This document shows positions 39,001 to 48,819 of a stretch of 64,000 bases of DNA, in pieces. The translations under genes and the position numbers were made by a program. Source of the DNA: Sipunculus nudus (lineage: Eukaryota > Annelida > Sipuncula > Golfingiida > Sipunculidae); contig CM049311.1 of NCBI GenBank assembly GCA_026874595.1, forward strand, positions 57,870,453 through 57,934,452. The letters are read 5' to 3'. Numbering within the stretch: position 1 is the first letter of the stretch; the number at the start of each line of letters is the position of its first letter. Under the pieces are notes generated by a model. It was not told the DNA's origin. It saw only the letters and a list, made by a program, of their open reading frames with translations, and searched no databases.

Positions 39001-42000
39001 TTTCTTCAGTGCTATTGCATTATATTTACAAAATCTTGGTCAAGTTCAAAGATGGGTGATCTTGACCTACTTTTCAAGGTCACAGAGCTTAGTATAGAAA
39101 AAAACTTAGGAGCTTATTTCTCAGGAAGCATTTGGTGGATTGTTATGAAACATGGTATATACCTCTCCAATTTAAATTTATAAATGATTATCAACTTTTG
39201 CTAATATTCTAGTTTTGCAATGCAATGCTTACAGATACTGGTCTAATGTTTGGTCTGTGGGCGCATAATGACCACTTACAGATCGAGTTCGCATTTCGTC
39301 CCAGTTAACCTATTTTTCACCATATGACAGATCCTGAACATAGAAAATTTCATGAAAGACAGAAATTTTCATGAAAAATGCACATATATGGACTTTTTTT
39401 CACAATGCCTGCAGATACTGGCCTGATTTTTGGTTGTTGCTTGATAATGACCCTTTACAGATCGAGTTTGCATTTTGTCCTTGTTGGCCTACTTTTGACC
39501 ATACAACACCTCCTGAACTTAAAAATTTTCCAAAATTTAACAAATGTTTCTAATTTTCCCCAGGCGGGGGCATTCGTGTCGTTCCGACACATCTAGTTTT
39601 CTCTCTATTTTTGAGACCTTTAAGGATGTAGTTTTCTGTCAACAGGGTACAAATCGTAACAACTGGATCTGGAATCTTTATTCTTGATACACAGGGAGAC
39701 CCATTAAAAGTCTCCATGGAAACCTGAAATTAGGTCTCTGTTACCCATATCCCTTGAGCTATGGCACTCCAAAGTACAGCTCAGAATAATGGAAATATTG
39801 ATACTAAAGCTGAAGTATCTGAACAACTAATGCAGAGATCACAATATTTGTTTGTATGGATATTGATCATGGAGTGTTTCATCAGTTTCTGCAGACTGGT
39901 GGCACCACCTGTATTTTTTTTAAAGTTTATGCATTTATTCTGTATTTTTTAGATATATAAATACAGTCACAATCTAGGCCTGTTGGTTAATCTGTTTGAT
40001 GCTTCAGTTGAATGGGTATATACTACCATTCAGATGATAAAATTTCCTTTGGCGAATCTCTTCCCAGTCAGCTGAGCGTCATGACCCATGTGTCACTTGT
40101 TTATCATTTTATCCTCAACTTTGACACACCAGTTCTTTCTGCCAAATTCTCATCAGAGTTTGAAAAGTGGTGACATTGACCTTCAAGGTTAAATCTGTAG
40201 AAATCTAGAATAATTGTTTTGTGATAGTGCATATTTTACCCCTAATGATTTTAGCGAACCTGTGAGCTTATGCGATGGCGCAGTGTCGTCCGTCCGTCGT
40301 CAGCCGTCCGCCGTCCAGGGCTGGCTTTCTGCCGTCCATGGCTGTAAGTCAGAAACTGTCGGAGCTAGCAGCTCCAGATAACATGTAAAAATTTGTCACA
40401 TGTGAAACTTGGTGCCCTTTAGCTTATTATTGGGTATCTGCATTAATTTAGATTTTATAGAGAAAAAGCTTAAAAACCTTTAAAAATCTTCTTCTCTGAA
40501 ACTGTCCAGCCAAATTGTCCAATATTTCACAAAAATGATTCCTGGAACAATCTCTCTCAAATTTATTTGAATGGTTCCAGTTCGGAGATTTTTGGCCCAG
40601 TTACAGGAGGTTTAACTTAGTCATCTGTCTAAAAAAGCACACTAAAATTAAAATCTCAAAAACGGCTGGAGCTATAATGACCAAATTTTATACCAATGTT
40701 TGTCACATATGTCATATCTGATTTTGAGGTATTGGTGGCGCCACCTACATTGATGTGTTTTTTACAAGCGAAAACTTAATTTTAAACTCTTCTAGCTGAT
40801 ACACTGATTTATGATGAAACTGTTCAGCTGATTGGTTTAAACTTTACAAGAAATATTCTATGGTAGGGTTCTGCCAGTTTTATAAGAATAGATTGGGTAA
40901 ATACAGTTTTAAAAAAGCATTGTAGCCAATTGAAAAAGGCTTTCTGTATTTGAAAACAGATTTGACTTCATACTGAGTTTCAGCAGCCAAGTCAAGAGGT
41001 CACTCAGTAAAAACAGGTGGGGTCCAGACATCACCATGGCAACTGACCTGGCTCTGGGGGGGTGTCTAGACAATGTGTCTAGACGTCTAGACACAGCGTC
41101 TAGACGTCTAGACACAATGTTTAGAAGCAGAATTCCCAGATTATTGGAACTGAATCTTTCAACTGTTTGAAAAAACTTGGTTTGCATTTTAAGCGAATCA
41201 GCTTATCATCAGGTCACATGTGAACTACTGCACCCTCATTTTTGGTTGACCTCTGACCTTTCCTTGCTGCCCAGCGTCCATTTGTGCATCTGTTTCCACA
41301 CATAAACCCACATATCTCGGGAACCGTTTGACCGATCAGGCTAAAATTTTTGCACAAATGTAGCCCTTTGATAGCTTTATAACATACACTAAAAATGGTG
41401 GCACCACCTGCAACCATTTTTGCACAGCGTCCATCTGTTAATCTGCCTTCGGATAATATTACTCATATCTCTGCAGTGGTTTGACTTATCCACCTGAAAT
41501 TTTGCAGGTTTATACATCCTGGACAGCTTTCTTGATTTTATGACAGGTGGCACCACCTGCATTCACATTTACTCTGCAGACATCCAAGCTCATATCTCGG
41601 GAACCGTTTGACCGATTGGGCCAAAATTTTGCATGTGTATAGATCTTACATAGCTCTTTATCATAGGCAAAACTGGTGGCGTCCATCTGTTGATCTGCCT
41701 TTGGATAAAATCACTCATATTTCAGCAGTGGTTTGCCTATATCCACCTGAAATTTTGCAGGTTTATACATCCTGGACAGCTTTCTTGATTTTATGACAGG
41801 TGGCGCCACCTACATTCACATTTACTCTGCAGACATCCAAGCTCATATCTCGGGAACCGTTTGACTGATTAGGCCAAAATTTTGCATGTGTATAGATCTC
41901 ACATAGCTCTTCATCATAGGCAAAACTGGTAGCGCCACCTGCAACCATTTTTGCACAGCGCCCATCTGTTCATCAGCCTTGGGATAAAATCACTCATATC

Positions 42001-45000
42001 TCAGCAGTGGTTTGACTTATCCACCTAAAATTTTGCAGGTTTATATATCCTGGACAGCTTTCTCGATTTTATGACAGGTGGCACCACCTACATTCATGTT
42101 TACTCTGCAGACATCCAAGCTCATATCTCGGGAACCGTTTCACCGATTGGACCAAAATTTTTTCTTGTGTATAGATCTCACATAGCTCTTCATCATAGAC
42201 AAAACTGGTAGCGCCACCTGCAACAGCTTATGCACAGCATCAATCTGTTGATCAGCCTTAGGATAAAATCACTCAAATCTTAGCAGTGGTTTGACTTATT
42301 TTGCAGGTTAATAAATCCTGGACAATTTTCTTGATTTTATGACAGGTGGCACCACCTATATTCACGTTTAAGCTGCAGACATCCATGCTAATATGCAACA
42401 CACCACGCTCTATTCCCCTTGCCACTTAAACCATGCCTCACTTCACCCGTCCCACTCTGATTTCTGCGGATACACATAGTGGCTTGTTGACTACCCATAT
42501 TCTGGTTTTAAAATGTCCTAGTCCAAAACTTGCAGTTCTGAAACGTCCATTTTGCTGAAATCATAATGACTAAGGTAGATATGCAGGACTTAGGAGGATC
42601 AATATTAAATTTTAAAAATAAACCTCCATTCATACTCCTAAACTTTGCACAGGTTCGCATTAGGCCTGTAGGCCTTGTTTATATGTGCTGCAAAAACATA
42701 GCCATTCTAGTTTAATGTTGGCTTTGCTCATCCATGACAAATATTTATTATTGGAAGATTACATTAACTAATTCCATTTTAATGCTAAAAGATGGCAGCA
42801 GAAGCTAGACATGCTGCTAGTCAGGTTTGGCAGATTTCACATTATTTATAAATCTTGAGTTAAAAACAAAAATAATGTGCTGCAGCAAACTACAAAGTAA
42901 AATTGGTACCTGTATGATCCTTAAACTGCTTGTACTTTACTTCAGGCCTTTGATGCCCGTATTAATGGCTGCAAAGATCTAGATGCACCGCTGACTGCTG
43001 AAGACCGCGCACAGGTCAAAGCCCCAAGGAAACGCAAAGATATTTACACCCCGTATTATGCACATCGAGCAGTAAGTGAGAGCTGAAGGAATCTGATATG
43101 ATTTAAATACTGTACACATTTGATTTTGAACATATGTGGGTATGTTTAAATTCACTTAATTGGCATGTAAAGATAAGTTAAACCCTTGATTCATCACTAC
43201 TGAATGTTAATTCAAACATATTTTCAAATGAATTCAAAGTCTATGCAGCAAACCTTCAATTTAATTATACAATATAATAATTGTATAGAAGTACTTCTTC
43301 CAACGTTGCACTTTGTGGGTCCCCCACCTAGAAACTTGCAAAATCCCAAAACGTGCCATATGTGCTGTGGTTTAACTTTCAAATAAGCACATGTTTAATG
43401 TATACAAATAGACTGTAAACTTTGCAACTGGGACCAATAGATTTATTACATTCAAACCATGGCATTGTTTCTTTGCTGTCATGGTGTACAGAAGTACCTC
43501 GTTTGTGTCCATGGATATGAGACCAGGGACAGGTACGGCTGTGTGTGTGACTTTGGTTGGACCTCCTTACCTGCTAGTGAATCAGGTTTTGAGATGAAAG
43601 AAGATACATACTACATGTGTAATGTCAGGAGCCTAGACTACATCAACCAAATGTATCCACAGGCATCTTTTGTTACTGTATCCTTGATGAAGTAAATATA
43701 TATTGTATCAATGTGTAATTTTAGCTGATTAAATGTAATATATTTTTGAGTCCTTATAATTGTAACAACAATAATTATTATAATTGTGAAAAATTTTGTC
43801 TGAAAATCTTTAATTCTGCTTTATTTTGTTTGCTAGCCAATTCAAACTTTGTTTTTATTGTTGCATGTATTCTTATATTCTGATCTTCTATCACACTAAG
43901 AATCATGCAGGATGTAAAATTATAAAACCAGAAGTTTGGATTACAGGTAATAACATAAGAAAGAAGATACCAACATCTTTCAGTGATATCACATTTTATT
44001 CCTCCATTTGTATCCATTTGTGATGGCTCAGATTGTGAGTGTATGAAAGTATAACATATGTATAATTACTGTACTGTGAAATATAAAATGTGTGTTAACT
44101 TATTATTATTCAGTATCAACCTTGACCATCATACAGCTTATTTTGTTTGCCTGTGTTGACTTTGTAATGGTGGCCAGTCTGATCATATTTGTAATATTGG
44201 AAAACAGAACAGCAAAGGAACTCACCAGGAAACCATCAGGCTCTGGAAGTCAAATGCAGATAGGTGCTGACACCTGATGTTAAAATTGAACACTAAACCA
44301 CAATGACAAACCATGACCTCACACTCACTGTTTATTTTTTTTTTTATTCGAAAGACAAAGAGTGCTTTTGAGGTTTTTTTTATGTGTAAATTATTGACCA
44401 CTGGAATAAGATCAGGTGAATGTTACATTTAGATGAAGAACTGAGTTTTTCCTGAATTACATACTGATGAAGTTTTGTTTTTTCAAAAGTGTGCTTATTT
44501 TCAGGTCTTCATGACAAACAGCTACTTAATATGTATATTTGATTAAATGAATACTGAAAAAGTTTGTGCAGGTATACATTCAACAAATTTAATTTGAATG
44601 TATAGAACTATTGATTAGAGATGAGAGGTACCATAGTGGTTAAAACATTGAATTATGAGGTGGAAGAACAACACCAGAGCCTCAGTTAAAGGCTTTATGT
44701 TGAAATTTCAGTAGAAATTAAGAGATTTGGTGTTAGGTCCTAGTGACAGATCCTAACTTCTGGATTATTGCTGCTCAAGTGCATATGATACCTGAAAGTC
44801 TTAAGGCTTTAGTAACATATCAGTTTTATATCAAGTATAATTTATTACCTTTGATTTCATTCAGAACAGTGCCACTAACAGGCTATAGACCTATTCTTTA
44901 AAAAAAAAGATTATTTATGAAAATTCTCCCTTGTGGATGATTTGAATGCAGTAAATGGTCAATGTGTTTACAGGATTGACCAGGAAGTCCTCTAGTGTTT

Positions 45001-46984
45001 ATGATTTTGCTCGAGTTCACACTCCTAACATGTCTCTGGAGGAGCAGGAACTTGACCTTCACATTGGTGACCTCATCACTGGCCTGGAGAAGACGCAAGT
45101 TGCTGGAGTTTGGAAGGTAATTATATAAAAGTCCTAAGGTGTATTAACCAAGGTTTAGATTTATATGATACATCTCCAGATTTTCATAGTATTCCCCAAA
45201 TTTTCTGTTGAAGGCCTGGAAATTAATTTTGAAGGACTTGTGCAGGTCTAGACACCTTAAATATCATGAAAACACAGTAACAGTCTCTTTTTATTCCAGT
45301 TCATTTTTTAAATCAGACATCTGCAGGCAGTTATGAAATTTTAAGCAAATTGTAATGACCAAATTGAAATATGTTCATGGAGTGCTGGGATAATTACATC
45401 ATGCAAGTATGACATATATGTACAGGAAGTACCTGCTTACAATGATGTAGAACTCCAGGTGGGACACCTGAGTCTGGACTCTTGTCCACTTTTTCACTGA
45501 CTCAGACTTGGACTCAAGGGTGCTGGACTCAGGAGGACAGAACTCAGGAAATCAGGATGATTCCCCAACTAATGACAGTATTTTACAGAAATAAGTTCTG
45601 ACTATGTACCAGACTTGATCTCTGCATAAGTGTAATTCAGTATTAAGGTAAATACCTTGTGTTAACTTAACAATACACATGAGTATCTCATATTCCGATT
45701 TAAGGTACTCTAAAAACTCTAATGACTGGGACTTGAACTCAGATTCAAAGGTGTACTTGAACTAGAACCTCAAGGATATCAGATTTGACTTTGGACTCTA
45801 GTGGCTTCAACATGCACTTGCACTGAGACTCTACTACAGCACTTCCTGCTTATTGGTATGTCTTAATTAGGAATAATTCTGGCATATGCTGAACATAACG
45901 CCTAAAAGGGTAATCCCTCTGTTTGATATAAATGCCTTGAGTTAACAAAAATACAAAAGTAACCAAAAAAAAAATAAAGAAAACTTAATTTATCTGAGAT
46001 CACTGCAAACTTAAATCTAATTTTAAAAAATTATCTGAGAGATGCTAAAGTTGAAGTGATAGCAAAATGTAATAAAATCTGCTTACTTAAATCCACTTTT
46101 ATTTACAGCAAATGTTCATGTATATATATAATTTCTAGGTTATTCTGAATCCATGAAATACTCACAATGGTAAACATATGATTTATTATCATGTTTGCAT
46201 ACACACACACACACACATATATATATATAAATATATATATATATTCAGTCTCCTTTACAAAACCCCTTCTCTGCCTATCTAGCAGCGCTATCTGTGAACC
46301 AAAATTTGCTATGTGAAACTTGATTGGCCTTTTGATATTGATATGGACCAATTTTAGGTTGTGCAGATGTTCAGAAATATTTAGGTCATGTGAACAAGGA
46401 AATGTCTATGATTACAAAAGTCAACAAGGAAAGTGTGATAATGGAAACCAGGTGACAGGCATTATGATGACTCAGCCGTGTATTATGGTTTGGATAATAA
46501 TTGTGTCCCAAGTTGTTGATGACTGTCATATGATAGAGTTACCACAAGGAGGCATGCAGTACTGTAAATGGCATTATGGCAAACACTTTGAAAGATATAG
46601 TATTATGATAATTTCAAATATTTAAGATAAATCATTATGCGTATCCTTTGGTGTTGTCATATTGACAGTGTATCCCATAAATAGAAATGGATAATCATGA
46701 ACAACCACATACCATAAGACAAGTGATATATTAAAACTAAATTAATAGATGTCTGTAGAGAGAAAATAGCATATTTACTGTTGATTTTAACATTTCCAAT
46801 TACATTTGCTTAATTTCATAAGTTATAATTACTGTATATATAAATGTACTATATTCGTGCAGAATCTGCAGAGTGTAATATTTGTACATGCATCACACAG
46901 GGAATCTGCAATGGGGTGCAGGGGACTTTTCCTGTGAGCTGTGCTGAGTTCCATATCCCAGAAGGAAATGAAGACAAGAAGTAA
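22017..46984 (+). CDS. Single-pass membrane protein, Cys-rich ectodomain and cytoplasmic SH3 domain, ten exons
   Basis: Coding exons: 22017-22149, 22648-22769, 26744-26833, 30606-30732, 35427-35632, 42946-43071, 43492-43618, 44114-44263, 44974-45116, 46901-46984. They sum to 1308 nt (435 residues), and every junction keeps frame. Residues 1 to about 21 form a signal peptide (TFMTTILLLGVAG core). The ectodomain to about 310 has at least fourteen cysteines, sequons NFT and NKT, a basic PRKRKD segment, and a partial EGF-like motif YGCVCDFGWTS before the membrane. A helix spans about 313-339. An SH3-like domain lies at about 367-427: VYDF, ELDLHIGDLI, VWKG, GTFPV. It probably couples an extracellular event to cytosolic partners. 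I do not recognise the family. Weak points are the exon 2 acceptor and the exon 8 donor. Confidence 0.78.
22648..22769 (+). CDS. SH3 membrane protein exon 2
   Basis: It encodes HRFCILSDIQVANRGEKTE and then TLDKCCLFLGQIVPDC. The acceptor is the second AG of CAGGAG; using the first would make TGA at the junction. The donor GTTAGC is weak. A second frame is also open, so this exon is the least certain. Confidence 0.6.
24770..25616 (+). mobile_element. Family B repeat, diverged, nested in family A
   Basis: Contains the B hallmarks GAGAACTCCTCTGAGAC near 24816, several TCAGGAGTGG-type and GGTGGCGCCA blocks, and ends GGCAGATACACG then GTCGCTTGTC, finishing TTCTAG before TT. The 5' hairpin is largely lost. 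Confidence 0.6.
25618..26272 (+). mobile_element. A-subfamily fragment, nested
   Basis: Shares the ATCTCCTTGAAAACCTG and GGTCTCTGTTA phrases with 37390-40099 and 48257-50541. It ends TTCAGCTGAGTGTCATTGCC, ATGGGCCACTAG, then TTTTT: the CTAG form of the family A end. Confidence 0.5.
26744..26833 (+). CDS. SH3 membrane protein exon 3
   Basis: Exactly 30 codons between TCATTACAG and GTAATG, phase 0 both sides. Ends VNFTLIWPTL, containing an N-glycosylation sequon. It lies 189 bp after the end of a family A repeat. Confidence 0.75.
27019..27062. repeat. (AT)n microsatellite followed by a T-run
   Basis: AT alternation then about 18 T. Confidence 0.95.
27460..28919 (+). mobile_element. Family B repeat, full length (Helitron-like)
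   Basis: The 5' end TTGTATCCGCCAAAAC pairs with the following GTTTTGCGGATAC to form a hairpin. The 3' end has GGCGGATACACG (inverse of the 5' GTATCCGCC), then GTAGTCG-CTTGT-CGACTAC as a second hairpin, CCGTATTCTAG, then TT. The interior is a tandem array of a 280-bp unit. No protein is encoded; the reading frames on both strands are repeats of the array. Confidence 0.75.
27718..28350 (+). repeat. 280-bp tandem array inside family B
   Basis: Units start with CGTTTGACCGATCAGGAAAA-type sequence. The landmark ATGTAGCCCT falls at 27741, 28021 and 28301, exactly 280 bp apart. The first two units are essentially identical; the third differs at several sites. Confidence 0.9.
30214..30231. repeat. 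G homopolymer
   Basis: Run of about 18 G followed by TGGC. Confidence 0.95.
30606..30732 (+). CDS. SH3 membrane protein exon 4
   Basis: Begins YPYDRAGQCEVRLTSRDHYQ and ends WIPSFFQ plus one base. Acceptor TTTTAG, donor GTATGG. Codon use and composition stand out from the flanking introns. Confidence 0.8.
30921..33554 (+). mobile_element. Family A repeat, complete ends, in intron 4
   Basis: 5' TTTTTAGCTAAGCTGACTAT with the GTCCGTCTGTCC tract at about 30965-31013. 3' ACAGCTGAGCATCGTGACCC, ATAGGTCCCTTG before TTT. About 2.63 kb, shorter than the 13302-17353 copy. Both homologous halves of the internal repeat (around 31490 and 32170) are present. It begins 188 bp after exon 4. Confidence 0.7.
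33555..35426. other. Rest of intron 4
   Basis: AT-rich sequence without convincing exons. Scattered short similarity to the repeats is too weak to delimit. Confidence 0.4.
35427..35632 (+). CDS. SH3 membrane protein exon 5
   Basis: Cys-rich: NCGSPDEDRLHHCHPVNC, then RRCQPVPEC, with the sequon NKT. Acceptor TTTTATAG, donor GTACTC. It enters at phase 1 and leaves at phase 0. Confidence 0.8.
35885..37380 (+). mobile_element. Family D repeat, diverged, 3' end not identified, in intron 5
   Basis: The 5' TGAACCTGTTTGCTTATGCC matches the start of the D copy at 40253 (GCGAACCTGTGAGCTTATGC). Shared interior includes GGAGCTAGCATC near 35962, AATTTTTGGC-type blocks, and the palindrome GGTGGCGCCACC at 36326. 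Confidence 0.5.
38251..39596 (+). mobile_element. Family C repeat, copy 1 (Helitron-like), in intron 5
   Basis: The 5' end ATGCCCCCGCCACAAAGTGG continues CCGGGGCAT, a hairpin. Near the 3' end GGCGGGGGCAT is the exact inverse of the first 11 bases. GTGTCG-TTC-CGACAC follows as a second hairpin, then ATCTAG. Flanks are ...ATTTTT and TTTTCTCTC, so insertion was between T residues. About 1,346 bp, non-coding, carrying a nested E element. Confidence 0.8.
38534..39212 (+). mobile_element. Family E insert inside family C copy 1
   Basis: Begins AGCCCTCAGCTCATAGGCTG, a hairpin closing with GATGGGCT, then a GTCC/GTCT-rich tract. Ends ATATTCTAG before TTTTGCAATGC. Family C sequence resumes exactly there. 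Contains GGTGGCGCCACC at 38893. 679 bp. Confidence 0.6.
41071..41119. repeat. Near-perfect inverted repeat built on GTCTAGAC
   Basis: Arms 41071-41092 and 41098-41119 are 22 bp each with one mismatch and a 5-bp spacer ACAGC. Each arm holds GTCTAGAC twice; another copy lies at 41064. Confidence 0.9.
41211..42505 (+). mobile_element. Family B repeat, 5'-truncated, nested in family D
   Basis: Starts at CAGGTCACATGTGAACT-type sequence without the 5' hairpin. Several B units follow (ATATCTCGGGAACCGTTTGA, GCACCACCTGC). Ends CGGATACACATAGTGGCTTG, TTGACTACCCATATTCTGG before TTTT. The terminal CTGG replaces CTAG. Confidence 0.65.
42946..43071 (+). CDS. SH3 membrane protein exon 6
   Basis: 42 codons, AFDARINGCKDLDAPLTAED followed by a basic KAPRKRKD segment that could be a proprotein cleavage site. 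Acceptor TTACTTCAG, strong donor GTAAGT. Confidence 0.82.
43492..43618 (+). CDS. SH3 membrane protein exon 7
   Basis: KYLVCVHGYETRDRYGCVCD then FGWTS resembles the second half of an EGF-like repeat lacking its last cysteine. The donor GTAATG at 43619 gives phase 1, matching exon 8. Confidence 0.78.
44114..44263 (+). CDS. SH3 membrane protein exon 8 (transmembrane)
   Basis: Acceptor TTATTCAG. Encodes the helix LTIIQLILFACVDFVMVASL and following hydrophobic residues, then a basic, serine-rich start of the tail. The donor GTGCTG at 44264 is weak; without splicing here the frame stops at 44277 (IGADT). Confidence 0.75.
44974..45116 (+). CDS. SH3 membrane protein exon 9 (SH3, first part)
   Basis: Acceptor TGTTTACAG, donor GTAATT. 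Encodes SVYDFAR (ALYDY-type motif) and LDLHIGDLITGLEK, ending VWK. The intron falls inside the SH3 core just after the Trp. Confidence 0.8.
46199..46243. repeat. (AC)n/(AT)n microsatellite
   Basis: AC run followed by AT alternation, in intron 9. Confidence 0.95.
46901..46984 (+). CDS. SH3 membrane protein exon 10 (SH3 end and stop)
   Basis: Acceptor ATCACACAG. Encodes GICNGVQGTFPVSCAEFHIP and an acidic-basic end, NEDKK, before TAA. A possible AATAAA lies at 47210-47215. Confidence 0.78.
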   Translation, partial: GICNGVQGTFPVSCAEFHIPEGNEDKK

Positions 46985-48256
46985 ACCTAAGTATGTTGGT
47001 AGTCACCACCAAATCACTTCATCAGAACGTGATGTCATAACTTAAGGTCAGAACTTGAGCATGACTGTTATTGATTCACTCCTCTGCTTGAACTTAAAAA
47101 GTATGGGCAAGATACATAATGGACTGAATGCAAAACAGATTTGTTATTCTGTAGACCCTTGAGATAACATTAGACTATAGGAATCTCTTACTGAAAATTT
47201 TTCAACCAGAATAAATTTCTTTTGTTTAAAGCAGATTCCCTAATTTGTCTGGACAAAGTAGCTATATGAAACGGCAGTCTATTAGTTCCTGATGAGAAAA
47301 GCCATTTTCATAATTAATCTGCATGTATTCATTTGATACAGGATCAGTTACCAACTGAATATCTATCAAATGAATCCCATTTCTGTTTCAATATATATTA
47401 CTGGAACTCACTGATGAATTGCTTTCTGTACTAAATTCTGCTTTCTTTAAGGTAGGATGTGTCCTAAGTAGGGTGTGCTTTACACTGTTTCTGTATGGTG
47501 TTCTGTAAGATGTTAAAATATCCACTTTCTCCTTTTTGCGAATACAATTTCACACAGGCAGTCCCCAAAACATAAATTACTGAGATAGTGAGTATTAACT
47601 TTAGTGAATCAAATACCCAGTTGTAATGTAAACAGCACTTTTATTTCAGCAGTGCTTTAATTTGCTTTTAAATGAATACTAGTGCACTAAATACCATATG
47701 ATGAACATTGTATTCAGAATATAGTCTTGGACATTATTTTATAGTAAAAAGCTTCATTTAAAATAAAAACCAGGGAAGCTTGCATTGAAATGAATTTTTT
47801 GTACATAATTAATTGTGTGTATACCTGTTGTTAGTTGTACATATGTGAAATGTAATTTGCTTACCTTCACTATGAACTGTGCATGCATTACACTGGCTAA
47901 TTTAATAAATGTCTTTTCTTCATATGGAATTACTTGGCAGTACCTTGATGGGGAATCTTGCTTAATTTGTGTAACAGCTGGGTGAAACTGGAAACAGGGC
48001 CAAATGTGAATTTGAACCTGTAACCTGTGATGCAAAAGTCGGACGTTTTCATTCTAAACCTTCCAGCTTTCACATATGACTCACCAACCAAAAGGGGAAT
48101 AAACCTTATAATTGTTAAGGTTATAGGGTCAAATGTCAAGGTCAGAGAACCCACTTCTTGAAAAACTTTGTGGATGCATTTTAAGCCAAATTTTTCACCC
48201 TGAACCTTCCATCTTTTATATATAGGTCACCTACCCATAAGGGAGAACACTTTGGA
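46985..48256. other. 3' flank of the SH3 gene, probable 3' UTR then intergenic
   Basis: AATAAA at 47210 is the first good polyadenylation signal. Beyond it no coding region stands out. Confidence 0.4.
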
Positions 48257-48819
48257 TTTTTAGCTCAGCTGACTAAGGTCAACTGAGGTATCGGAATGGG
48301 GCATTACCTGTTGTCTGTCCGTGTGTCTGGCTGTCTGTGTGTCCGTCTGTTAGCAGGGCACAAATCGTAACCAATGGACCTAGAAACTTCTTAGTGAGCA
48401 TCGGGGTGGTCAATAAAAAATCTCCTTGAAAACCTGAAAGTATGTCTCTGTTACCCATATCATCCGAGCTATTGGGCTCATAAGTACCCCCCCAGAATAG
48501 TAAAAATTTGACACAAGACCTACAGTCTCTTGATAATTAATGCAAGGATTGCCATAAACCTTGCCTTGAATTTGATCATGACTAGTTTTGTAAGTTCAGT
48601 AAACTGGTTGCACCACCTGTTTTTTTTCTGGTTTTTAATTATTTATTTTTTTATTTTTGAGACTGTTAAATTACAGCAATCATGTCAGTTTCTCAGCCGT
48701 GGTTTCACCTGGTGTCCTGAAACCTGGTTTGTTTATTGAACTTGCCTAGTTCCTTCAGTTTTATATTGACACTTGTTTTGTCAGTTGCAGAAAACTGGTG
48801 GCACCACCTGTATTTTTTT

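Larger units (their letters stand above)
37390..40099 (+). mobile_element. A-subfamily repeat, 5' end unclear, in intron 5, hosting a C element
   Basis: Tandem blocks of about 350 bp containing ACTGGTGGTGCCACCTGTAT and GGACCTAGAATCTT, each with AACCTGAAATTAGGTCTCTG-type sequence. 3' end TCAGCTGAGCGTCATGACCC, ATGTGTCACTTG before TTT. Its sequence is interrupted at 38251-39596. Confidence 0.55.
40253..42677 (+). mobile_element. Family D repeat with nested family B, in intron 5
   Basis: 5' GCGAACCTGTG at 40254-40264. 3' CACAGGTTCGC at 42648-42658 is its exact inverse, followed by the hairpin AGGCCTGTAGGCCT and CTTG before TTT. A GTCCGTCCGTCG-rich tract lies at about 40290-40320. A family B element (to 42505) is inserted within. 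It ends 268 bp before exon 6. Confidence 0.7.

Noticed and set aside
44627-44665. A-box-like CATAGTGGTTAAAACATTG suggesting a tRNA or SINE
   Set aside because: No B box or foldable arms nearby.
46320-46625. 101-codon plus frame as an extra exon of the SH3 gene
   Set aside because: No phase-compatible splice pair, and exons 9 and 10 join directly in frame within the SH3 core.
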